The position numbers and the translations under genes were made by a program. A DNA stretch of 64,000 nt, taken from contig JAJZFA010000017.1 of assembly GCA_021805565.1 (NCBI GenBank), positions 38,741 through 102,740 on the forward strand, in the 5' to 3' direction. The notes under the pieces are model-generated. The model was not told the origin of the DNA and did no database searches. It saw only the letters and a list, made by a program, of their open reading frames with translations. Position 1 is the stretch's first letter. Each line of letters opens with the position of its first letter. Below are positions 27,332 to 34,637 of the stretch, one piece after another. Source of the DNA: Pseudomonadota bacterium. Its GTDB lineage: Bacteria > Pseudomonadota > Alphaproteobacteria > Acetobacterales > Acetobacteraceae.

Positions 27332-28903
27332 CTAAATCAGTGCCGCCGACCGCAGAACGTGGATCACAAGTCCTCCGTAAACGCAAACAAGGACCGCGAC
27401 GGCGGCACTGAAACGGACGACGGTCATCAATCGTTGCCGTAGCGGCAAAAGTCCCAGTACCGAAATGCCCCCCAGCACCGGCAATCCCAAGTTGCGGAGG
27501 TCGTCCACCGTGGAAAATGACCGGTCGAGTTGACCAAACAGGACGGTCAGGCCGGTTCCGGTCAGCAGGCCGCCGAACAAGACCCCCGTTATGAGTAGCA
27601 TCCGGTTCGGCGCCACGGGCAGTCGGGGAATCTCAGGCGGATCGATGATCTGCAATTTGACCTTATCGGCCTGCGTATCGGCGGCTTGCGCGATGTTCGC
27701 CGATTGCAGGCGACCGAGCAGTTCTTCGTAGTTGCGGCGGAGTACGGTATAGTCCCGGTCCATGTTCTGATATTCCGCGATCAGTCCTGGTTGCTCGCGC
27801 TGAACTTTCTCAAGCCGGTCGCGGTATCGGACGGCTTCGTCGCGCTGTCGCTGCAGGGTGATGATGCCGGTGTCGGCTTCGATCAGCTTGACCTTCAATT
27901 GTTCATAGACCTGATTGGGGACCGAACGTTTCAGTGTGTTCGCGGCGGCATCGCGGCCGGCGGCGTCCTTCGCGGGCTGGGCGGGTACCGGCATGTCTTT
28001 CGGGGCGTTTTTAAGCGACTCGATGATTTTGCGCTGCGCGATGACATCGGGGTGCTCTTCGGTGTCTTTCAGCAACAGCACTCTTAACTGATCCTCGGCT
28101 TCCTGCACCCTGGTCCGTACGGGCTGGCCGTTGACCGAACCACCGAGCGTGCCGCCGGACTCAACGACGAGCATTGGCGGCGTATTCTCTACCTCCTGCT
28201 TCAACGCATCGCGGGAGATCAGCGCATCCTGTAGTCTCCCTTCGAGCTGCTGCGCCTGAGACCGGGCACCTTCCAAGGCGGGCACATTAGGATTGTTGTC
28301 GGCCGGCAGGATTTCGATGTACCGGGCACGGAAATCGGCTCGGCGCTTTTCCGCACCGCGCAGCTGCTGCTCATACGATTGAATCTGGCGTTCCAGGAAT
28401 CGCCGAGCGTTTTCCATGTCGGTGCGCGAACCGCCAGTGGCGCTTTCGACAAAGATGGTCAGCAGGGTTTGCACGACATCATGCGCGACCTTTGGGCTTT
28501 TGTCGCGATAGGTGATCGTAAACAAATTTTTGGTCTGCGGAACGACCTTGATCTCGCCGCTGAGCCGGGTCAGCAGCCTTTCCCGGTCGGACGGACTGTT
28601 CAGTGTCAGATCCAGGTCCGTTTTCGAGATAAGCTTTTCCAGATTGGGCCGGCTGAGCAGCGTACGCTGAAGGATTTCCAGCTGTGTGGTAGGCGCGGAA
28701 TCCGCTGCTAGGCCGCGCAAAAGGGGTGTGAGGACAGCGTCGGCATCGACGAACAGACGCGCGCTGGATTCGTATTGATTGGGAATTGTGTAAACGGCCA
28801 CCCAGCCGACCCCGCAAACCAGCCAAGCGATAATTACGCCCATCCAGCGGCGGCGCCAAGCCGCGCGCAGATAGCCGGTAACCAGAACGCGCAGTGAATC
28901 CAT
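27332..28903 (-). CDS. Polysaccharide chain-length determinant (Wzz/GumC type, TIGR03007-like)
   Basis: The 523-aa inner-membrane protein has an N-terminal helix (about residues 18-38, WMGVIIAWLVCGVGWVAVY) and C-terminal helices (about 425-445 and 495-515) enclosing a long periplasmic coiled-coil domain. Before the C-terminal helix stands IIDPPEIPRLPVAPNRMLL, the proline-rich signature of Wzz proteins. It sets polysaccharide length together with the separate tyrosine kinase encoded downstream. It begins 13 bases after the lipoprotein gene. Confidence 0.9.
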   Translation of the reverse strand: MDSLRVLVTGYLRAAWRRRWMGVIIAWLVCGVGWVAVYTIPNQYESSARLFVDADAVLTPLLRGLAADSAPTTQLEILQRTLLSRPNLEKLISKTDLDLTLNSPSDRERLLTRLSGEIKVVPQTKNLFTITYRDKSPKVAHDVVQTLLTIFVESATGGSRTDMENARRFLERQIQSYEQQLRGAEKRRADFRARYIEILPADNNPNVPALEGARSQAQQLEGRLQDALISRDALKQEVENTPPMLVVESGGTLGGSVNGQPVRTRVQEAEDQLRVLLLKDTEEHPDVIAQRKIIESLKNAPKDMPVPAQPAKDAAGRDAAANTLKRSVPNQVYEQLKVKLIEADTGIITLQRQRDEAVRYRDRLEKVQREQPGLIAEYQNMDRDYTVLRRNYEELLGRLQSANIAQAADTQADKVKLQIIDPPEIPRLPVAPNRMLLITGVLFGGLLTGTGLTVLFGQLDRSFSTVDDLRNLGLPVLGGISVLGLLPLRQRLMTVVRFSAAVAVLVCVYGGLVIHVLRSAALI

Positions 28904-28916
28904 GTCCGATTATACC

Positions 28917-29561
28917 CTAAAACCAGGACTGCGGGACAATCAGCGTATCGCCAGGGCTCATTTCTATGTTCTGTCCGATATCGCCTTCCTTGATTAAATC
29001 ATTGAGACGCACCTTGATCGTCTGGCTTTTGCCGGCAGCGTCGGTGCGAACGATTACCGCCCGGTTGCCGGCGGCATATTTTGTCAGGCCCTTGGTCGCA
29101 ATCATCACGTCCAGCAGAGTCATGTGGTCGCGATAAGGTATCGCGATCGGATCGGTCGCTTCCCCGATCACGCGGATCTGCCGATCCGTGGGACCGATGA
29201 AGCCACGCACAATAACCGTAACATTCGGATCCTGAACGTATTTCTTCAAGCGCGTTTCGATTTCCCGCGCCAGTTGGGTAGGGGTTTTGCCTGCCGCGAC
29301 GATATCCTCGATCAACGGGGTAGAGATGCGACCGTCGGGCCGCACTGCCACGCCGCCTTCGCTGAGGTCGGGGTTACGATAGACGAAGATGCTGAGTTGA
29401 TCGCCCGAACCAATGATATAATCATCTGGTGTTTTGGTCGCGCTTTTTTCCACTACGGGCGGCGGCGCATGGTATCCGAACAGTCCGGTGGTGCAGCCAG
29501 TCAGCACGCATAGAAGTGCCAGTCGCGGGACCGACGCCCAGGGAAGGCCAATATGCCGCAT
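28917..29561 (-). CDS. Polysaccharide export lipoprotein (Wza-like, TIGR03027-like)
   Basis: The 214-aa outer-membrane export protein begins with a lipoprotein signal (RLALLCVLTGC, lipobox LTGC near residue 22). It then shows the poly-export domain (DDYIIGSGDQLSIFVYRNPD) and a SLBB region (VIVRGFIGPTDRQIRVIGEA). The C-terminus reads MSPGDTLIVPQSWF, a common ending in this family. It is the first gene of the minus-strand XrtA/EPS operon. The start at 29561 was preferred because it places the signal peptide correctly; the frame remains open to 29753. Confidence 0.9.
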   Translation of the reverse strand: MRHIGLPWASVPRLALLCVLTGCTTGLFGYHAPPPVVEKSATKTPDDYIIGSGDQLSIFVYRNPDLSEGGVAVRPDGRISTPLIEDIVAAGKTPTQLAREIETRLKKYVQDPNVTVIVRGFIGPTDRQIRVIGEATDPIAIPYRDHMTLLDVMIATKGLTKYAAGNRAVIVRTDAAGKSQTIKVRLNDLIKEGDIGQNIEMSPGDTLIVPQSWF

Positions 29562-29673
29562 AAGCAAATTGGCCACGCTCAATAGCGAAACAATCCTTTG
29601 CCGCGAATGCGCTCGCCAATCGTTATTCACGTTAACCCCTGCAATGACTGACCGAAGCCAAACCGATGGCCGG

Positions 29674-29690
29674 TATGTCGTAACGACATA
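29674..29690. promoter_or_regulatory. Perfect 17-bp palindrome upstream of the EPS operon
   Basis: TATGTCGTAACGACATA is a perfect inverted repeat with 8-bp arms around one base. It lies 113 bases upstream of the first EPS operon gene and 32 bases beyond the 3' end of the tRNA gene. The position fits an operator for a dimeric regulator. No second copy was noticed in the window. The regulator is unknown. Confidence 0.55.
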
Positions 29691-29721
29691 AACCAAACCA
29701 CAAAAGACGGCCACGCCGCAC

Positions 29722-29795
29722 TGGTAGGCGCGGAAGGAATCGAACCCCCTCATCTGCCATGTTTAAGCAGCGCTCTGCCAATGAGCTACACGCCT
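29722..29795 (-). tRNA. tRNA gene with atypical anticodon loop (predicted anticodon AAC, Val)
   Basis: The minus strand folds into a full cloverleaf: a 7-bp acceptor stem (AGGCGTG with CGCGCCT, one T-G pair), a D arm GCTC/GAGC with GG in the loop, a T arm GGGGG-TTCGATT-CCTTC, and an encoded CCA end. The anticodon stem is CTGCT/GGCAG. The 7-base loop reads TAAACAT, giving A at position 33 instead of the nearly universal U, and AAC at 34-36 (plus-strand 29761-29763). AAC would read valine codons but is rare in bacteria. It may be a decayed tRNA or a specialised one. Confidence 0.65.
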
Positions 29796-30318
29796 TCCGA
29801 ATAGGCCGCTATTTTTCCGGACAGCCGAAAAGCCCTCTCTGGTTTGTGACCAACTATATATCACCCCGGCCCGGACAGTTCAACGCGGACATGTGCCCGA
29901 ACACCGTCGAGTTGATTTTTATAATTCTGCTCTACCCCAGGTTACAAAATTGCTACAAAAGGCCGGTCGATCACCGCCCCAAAAAATTTTCCGGCGTAAA
30001 TGTGTCTCGATGTCAGGAGCATTGCTCGACATAGGCTCATATTTGGGAATAAATCGATTAAATTCAGAAATCAGTTGACGCGCCACGGGCTGATCCGCAA
30101 CACTACTCCGTATTACGATTGTCGCTTCCCGAGGAAGCAATCGAACCCCGCGATCACGGTCCCGGATACATCGCCCGCCTGGGAATACGTAGGTGTGGGA
30201 TCGCCGCGGTATTTATGGACGAGGCCGCCGATCGAAAGCAAATTATCGATGCCGCGAGCATTGACCCATTCTCCGCCAAGCACAACGGTATGGTTGGTCT
30301 CCCTACAGGGCTATAGCA
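29796..30318. other. Intergenic region before the sugar transferase gene
   Basis: No convincing gene is present. The stretch 29,800-30,070 is AT-richer than its surroundings, as expected for promoters. A plus-strand open frame (about 30,100-30,316) lacks a ribosome binding site and has no recognised domain. It may be a decayed N-terminal part of the downstream transferase, which is shorter than full-length relatives. Confidence 0.35.
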
Positions 30319-31077
30319 ATGCTCGATAATCCGGCAAAATCTTCTGTGGCGAGGTTATCCGGCTGGGTTCCAATCCGCCTAGCTCATGCCTTCGCCCTCA
30401 ACGATGCGCATCTTGCGGGGAATAAGCTGAACGCTGACTCCTGGGTCGCCGATTATTCGTCCATCCGGATCGTCGCTCTCGGTGGCAATGGTCTGCGCGC
30501 GGCGCTCAAACGCGTATGCGATCTCACGGCGGGGCTTATCTTGCTGGGCTTGTTGCTGCCCGCGATCATCGTGATCGCGCTGGCGATTAGAACGTATGTG
30601 CCCGGTTCGGTGTTCGACCGCCGACGGTGCGTTGGGCAATTTGGCAAAACGTTTCTCCGATTCAGGTTTCGCGACCTGACAGGGCAAACCGACCCAGATA
30701 TCGCATGGATCGGCACCGCGATCCGGGTCACTCGCCTGCGCGAATTGCCTCAATTAGTAAATGTCCTTCTCGGCGATATCAGTTTGGTTGGACCAAGCGC
30801 GCACGAGTTAGGCGAAGCCGACCATTTTAGCCAAATTCTTCCGCGTTATGGGGAGCGTGCCTGCGTAAAGCCTGGCCTGACCGGGTTGGCACAGGTTCGT
30901 TTTTGCAACGCTCCAGCCACCGATCTCCGAGAAAAACTGGATTGCGATTTATATTATGTGAAACATCGATCAGCTCTCCTGGACGCGAAGATCCTGCTTA
31001 GGACGATATGGATCGCATTGTCGCCTGTACAGGTTCGATCGAACCAGTTCGCTTCGCAAGGTGCGCAGCGCGAGTAA
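30319..31077 (+). CDS. Sugar transferase (polyprenyl-phosphate glycosyl-1-phosphate type), probably degenerate
   Basis: The 252-aa protein matches the C-terminal catalytic half of WcaJ/PglC-like transferases that load the first sugar phosphate onto undecaprenyl phosphate. A reentrant/membrane helix (LTAGLILLGLLLPAIIVIALA) and the motifs LPQLVNVLLGDISLVGPS and KPGLTGLAQV are present. Key positions have changed. The usual DELPQ motif, whose aspartate is the nucleophile, reads RELPQ. The KFRTM-type motif has become RFRFRD, and VGPRP has become VGPSA. The N-terminal domain of full-length members is also missing. Activity is therefore doubtful. It precedes prsK by 73 bases. Confidence 0.75.
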   Translation: MLDNPAKSSVARLSGWVPIRLAHAFALNDAHLAGNKLNADSWVADYSSIRIVALGGNGLRAALKRVCDLTAGLILLGLLLPAIIVIALAIRTYVPGSVFDRRRCVGQFGKTFLRFRFRDLTGQTDPDIAWIGTAIRVTRLRELPQLVNVLLGDISLVGPSAHELGEADHFSQILPRYGERACVKPGLTGLAQVRFCNAPATDLREKLDCDLYYVKHRSALLDAKILLRTIWIALSPVQVRSNQFASQGAQRE

Positions 31078-31150
31078 ATTTTCGAAATCTGGTTCTTATC
31101 CAGTTTCAAGCTGCGGACCAAGCTGAAAACGGGCTAGGAATATCCTGGTG

Positions 31151-33205
31151 ATGACCCTCGACATTCCCACTATCGCCGTTTTGCACGGCGCTTGCGCCAT
31201 CGTCTATGTGATCCTTGCCGCCTTGATACTGGCGCGACCGCCGTTGAGCCGTACGGGCGTCTGGCTGGTGATCGCCTGTGCGGCTACAGCCGCTTGGGCC
31301 GCCGCGTTCGGCGTTGTCTGGTATTTTCCCACGGGCCGGATCGCATCGTGGCTCGAAATCGGCCGATCCGCCGCCTGGTACGGCTTTATTCTGCACCTTT
31401 ACCGCCGATCCGTGGGGTCCCGAGAGCAAGTTGCGGCCGTCTTCAAAACCATGGGGCTTCTGGCCCTGCTGATCCTGGCCGGGACCCCGTTACTGGAATG
31501 GTTTTCCGGCTCGTCCAGTGCCATGCTTCTGTCCCTCGGCACCGCAACGAGGTTGGGCTTCGCAATCTGCAACGTGCTGCTGCTGGAAAACCTTTATTTC
31601 AATACGCCTGCCGAATCCCGCTGGCACGTCAACCTTCTCTGCGTCGCACTGGGCGCTGTGTTCCTTTACGATCTGCTGTTGTATGCAGACGGCGTTCTGT
31701 TTCATCGCCTGTCGTTCGGCCTCGTGGAAGCGCGGGCGCCAGCCTTTATCCTGGCGGCGCCGCTGATCGCGCTGGCCGCGGTCCGTAACCGCGGCTGGTC
31801 GGTGAACATTCATGTCTCGCGCGATGTCGTCTTCCACAGCTTCACGCTTATCGGCAGCGGCATATTTCTGCTGGCGATCGCCTTGATCGGCGAAGTTTTC
31901 CGCCGCGGCGGATCGGAATGGGGCCGTGTCGCCGAAACATCGCTGATATTCGGGGCCATTCTCGCGGTCGCCGTTATCCTGACCTCCGGCACCGCCAGGT
32001 CGCGCATCAGATCGCTGGTTGTGGAGAATTTCTTCAGCAACCGCTACGATTACCGGCGCGAGTGGATCCGCTGCATCGATGCGCTGACCGCGCCAGAAGC
32101 ATTTGTTGCACTGCATAAACGAGCAATCCGATCCGCTGCCGAGGTCGTGGACAGCCCGGCAGGTGCCTTGTTTGTGCGTCCGCCGCGGGATGTTGCGTTC
32201 CAATGGGCCGGGTCGTGGAATATGCCGGCGGTGACGGCGGCGATTCCGCCGGGCCACCCGTTGGCCGCTTTGTTCCGGGATGGCGATTGGATTGTGCGGC
32301 TGGACGAACATGACGAAGCCGACACTTGGTTTCCCGACCTGCCGAGGTGCTGGCTGGTTTTGCCGCTGAATCACTTCGGGGCTGTCATCGGCTTCGTTAT
32401 TTTGGCGCGGCCGCGCGCGCAATTCAAACTGGACCGGGAGGCGTACGACCTGCTACGAGTGATTGGTCGCGAAATCGCGAGCCGTGTGGCGGAGCAGCGC
32501 GCGATGCAGGTTCTGTCCCAGACCCAGCAGTTACGCGAGTACAGCCAGCGTTTCGCGTTTGTCATTCATGACATAAAAAATGTGTCCGGGCAGCTTTCGA
32601 TGCTTCTCACCAACGCCGAGGTTCACGCCGATAATCCCGCATTCCAGCGTGACATGCTGGCTACGGTGCGCGCCTCTGTCGGCAAGATCACCCGCTTGCT
32701 GTCGCGGCTTCAGGCCGAACGGCAGGAACGCGACCACGCGTTGATTACCCCAGCCGACCGGATCCGGGATTTGGCCGAAGCGTGTCAGGCCACGCGGCAC
32801 CGGGACATAAGGGTGACTGATCGAACCGGGGGTGCGGGCGCGGCGATCGATCCCGACGCGTTCGACGCTGTCGCATCCCATCTGCTGAACAATGCCGCCG
32901 AAGCCTCGCCCCCCGGCAGCGCCGTGCAGGTCGAACTCCGGGTCGAGGCCCATGGTGTGGTCGTCGATATAGTCGATGATGGGCTTGGCATGGCGCCCGA
33001 ATTCGTTCGCGACGATCTGTTCCGCCCGCTGCGGACGACCAAGGGCGATGGCCACGGAATCGGCGCGTATCAAGCCCGTGAACTGGTGCGCGATGCGGGT
33101 GGCGACCTGCTTGTCATCAGCCGGCCCGGTGCTGGAACAACGATGCGCGTCATCCTGCCCCCGGTTCGGACCGGGATTGCCGAACCAGCCTCCGCCCAAG
33201 CATGA
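31151..33205 (+). CDS. prsK: XrtA/PEP-CTERM system histidine kinase PrsK
   Basis: The 684-aa sensor kinase has about nine N-terminal membrane helices (residues 5-280) and a GAF-like region (about 310-440). The phosphoacceptor motif FVIHDIKNVSGQLSML carries the histidine in the HDIKN form typical of PrsK. The ATPase domain shows the N box LLNNAAEAS, then DDGLGMAPEFV and GHGIGAYQARELV. It presumably phosphorylates PrsR, with which it overlaps by ATGA. A GTG one codon upstream is an alternative start. The signal sensed is unknown. Confidence 0.9.
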   Translation: MTLDIPTIAVLHGACAIVYVILAALILARPPLSRTGVWLVIACAATAAWAAAFGVVWYFPTGRIASWLEIGRSAAWYGFILHLYRRSVGSREQVAAVFKTMGLLALLILAGTPLLEWFSGSSSAMLLSLGTATRLGFAICNVLLLENLYFNTPAESRWHVNLLCVALGAVFLYDLLLYADGVLFHRLSFGLVEARAPAFILAAPLIALAAVRNRGWSVNIHVSRDVVFHSFTLIGSGIFLLAIALIGEVFRRGGSEWGRVAETSLIFGAILAVAVILTSGTARSRIRSLVVENFFSNRYDYRREWIRCIDALTAPEAFVALHKRAIRSAAEVVDSPAGALFVRPPRDVAFQWAGSWNMPAVTAAIPPGHPLAALFRDGDWIVRLDEHDEADTWFPDLPRCWLVLPLNHFGAVIGFVILARPRAQFKLDREAYDLLRVIGREIASRVAEQRAMQVLSQTQQLREYSQRFAFVIHDIKNVSGQLSMLLTNAEVHADNPAFQRDMLATVRASVGKITRLLSRLQAERQERDHALITPADRIRDLAEACQATRHRDIRVTDRTGGAGAAIDPDAFDAVASHLLNNAAEASPPGSAVQVELRVEAHGVVVDIVDDGLGMAPEFVRDDLFRPLRTTKGDGHGIGAYQARELVRDAGGDLLVISRPGAGTTMRVILPPVRTGIAEPASAQA

Positions 33206-34626
33206 TGGGAAGCGGAATGCAGAAGCCTAAATTGCTGATCGTCGAGGATGACGACGGACTGTGCTCCCAGTATCGTTGGGCATTTCCGGCCTGCGAGGTT
33301 TTTATCGCGCATGCCAGGCCACAGGCGCTGGGATTGGTGAAGCGGGAAAGTCCTCCGATCGCCATTATGGATCTTGGCCTGCCGCCTGACCCGGATGGCG
33401 TTAGCGAAGGCTTCGCGACCTTGTCCGACGTCCTGCGCATCGCACCGCAGACCAAAATTATTGTCGTTACCGGAAATGGGGCTCGCAAGAACGCGCTGCG
33501 CGCCATCGCGGCTGGCGCATACGACTTCTGTGAAAAACCGGTCGAAATCGAGGTGCTGCGGACGATCATCGAACGCGGCCTGAATCTGTACCGCCTAGAG
33601 GAGGAAAACCGCCGTCTGGTCGCCGCACCCGCGCAATCCCCGATCGAACGCATCATCACCGGCAACGCCGGCATGTTAAAGGTCTGCCGGGACGTCGAGA
33701 AAATCGCGACCACCAATGTTCCTGTATTGCTGCTGGGCGAAAGCGGCACCGGCAAGGAAGCAATGGCAAAGGCGGTGCATGACCTCGGACCTCGGGCGAA
33801 GCAGCCGTTCGTCGCGATCAACTGCGGTGCCATTCCCGAAAATCTGCTGGAGAGCGAATTATTCGGGCACGAACGCGGTGCCTTCACAGGGGCGGTCAAG
33901 CAATCCATTGGCAAGATCGAAAGTGCCCATAAAGGTACGTTGTTTCTGGACGAAATAGGGGACTTGCCGCATCCGCTTCAGGTGAAGCTGTTGCGCTTCC
34001 TGCAAGATCAGATTGTCGAACGAATTGGCGGCCGGCAGAAAATTCAGGTGGATGTGCGCATTGTCTCCGCCACAAACGCCAATCTCGATGAAAAAATTGG
34101 TCAGGGCGCCTTCCGCGGCGACCTGTTTTACCGGATGAACGCTTTCACGATCCGCATTCCGCCCTTGCGGGAGCGAGGAACCGATATCGTGCTTCTGGCG
34201 AACTTCTTCCTGAATCGTTTCAATCAGGAGTTTAACCGGGGTATCCGGGGCTTTACCGAACACGCCACCCACGCGATGAATGCGCACGACTGGCCCGGCA
34301 ATGTGCGGGAACTGGAAAACCGTCTGAAACGGGCCGTCGTCATGGCGGATCGGCGACTGCTCGACGCCGCCGACCTGGAACTGGCGGCGCAGGCCGAGGA
34401 TTTGCCCGATCTGGATCTGCGTTCAGCCCGCCTGCGCGCCGAACGGGATGTCCTGCAAGAGGCTTTGATTCGCAGCAACAACACACTTTCCGTCGCCGCC
34501 CGGTTGCTGGGGGTCAGCCGCCCAACGCTATATGGCTTGATGGAGGCCCACGGTTTCGCGAGCGAAGCGAGCCGGCTGGGCGAGACGGCCACGGCCGTCG
34601 CCGAAACAACGGCGCAGAACGATTAA
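33202..34626 (+). CDS. prsR: Sigma-54-dependent response regulator PrsR
   Basis: The 474-aa NtrC-type activator has a receiver domain (LIVEDDDGL, phosphoacceptor aspartate in AIMDLGLPP). Its AAA+ domain shows Walker A GESGTGKEAMAK, the sigma-54 contact loop GAFTGAV and Walker B GTLFLDEIGDLP. A Fis-type helix-turn-helix follows (NNTLSVAARLLGVSRPTLYG). With PrsK it likely activates sigma-54 promoters of PEP-CTERM protein genes. No clear -24/-12 promoter was found in the intergenic stretches examined by eye. ATG 33202 overlaps the prsK stop; ATG 33217 is also possible. Confidence 0.93.
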   Translation: MMGSGMQKPKLLIVEDDDGLCSQYRWAFPACEVFIAHARPQALGLVKRESPPIAIMDLGLPPDPDGVSEGFATLSDVLRIAPQTKIIVVTGNGARKNALRAIAAGAYDFCEKPVEIEVLRTIIERGLNLYRLEEENRRLVAAPAQSPIERIITGNAGMLKVCRDVEKIATTNVPVLLLGESGTGKEAMAKAVHDLGPRAKQPFVAINCGAIPENLLESELFGHERGAFTGAVKQSIGKIESAHKGTLFLDEIGDLPHPLQVKLLRFLQDQIVERIGGRQKIQVDVRIVSATNANLDEKIGQGAFRGDLFYRMNAFTIRIPPLRERGTDIVLLANFFLNRFNQEFNRGIRGFTEHATHAMNAHDWPGNVRELENRLKRAVVMADRRLLDAADLELAAQAEDLPDLDLRSARLRAERDVLQEALIRSNNTLSVAARLLGVSRPTLYGLMEAHGFASEASRLGETATAVAETTAQND

Positions 34627-34637
34627 GGGTGAAAACG

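Noticed and set aside
30119..30316. A 65-codon ORF upstream of the sugar transferase
   Set aside because: It has a TTG start without a ribosome binding site and no domain. It was kept only as a possible decayed 5' part of the transferase.
30886..30910. A TGGCAC...TTTGC stretch resembling a sigma-54 promoter
   Set aside because: It lies inside the sugar transferase gene and the spacing between the GG and GC elements is wrong for a -24/-12 promoter.
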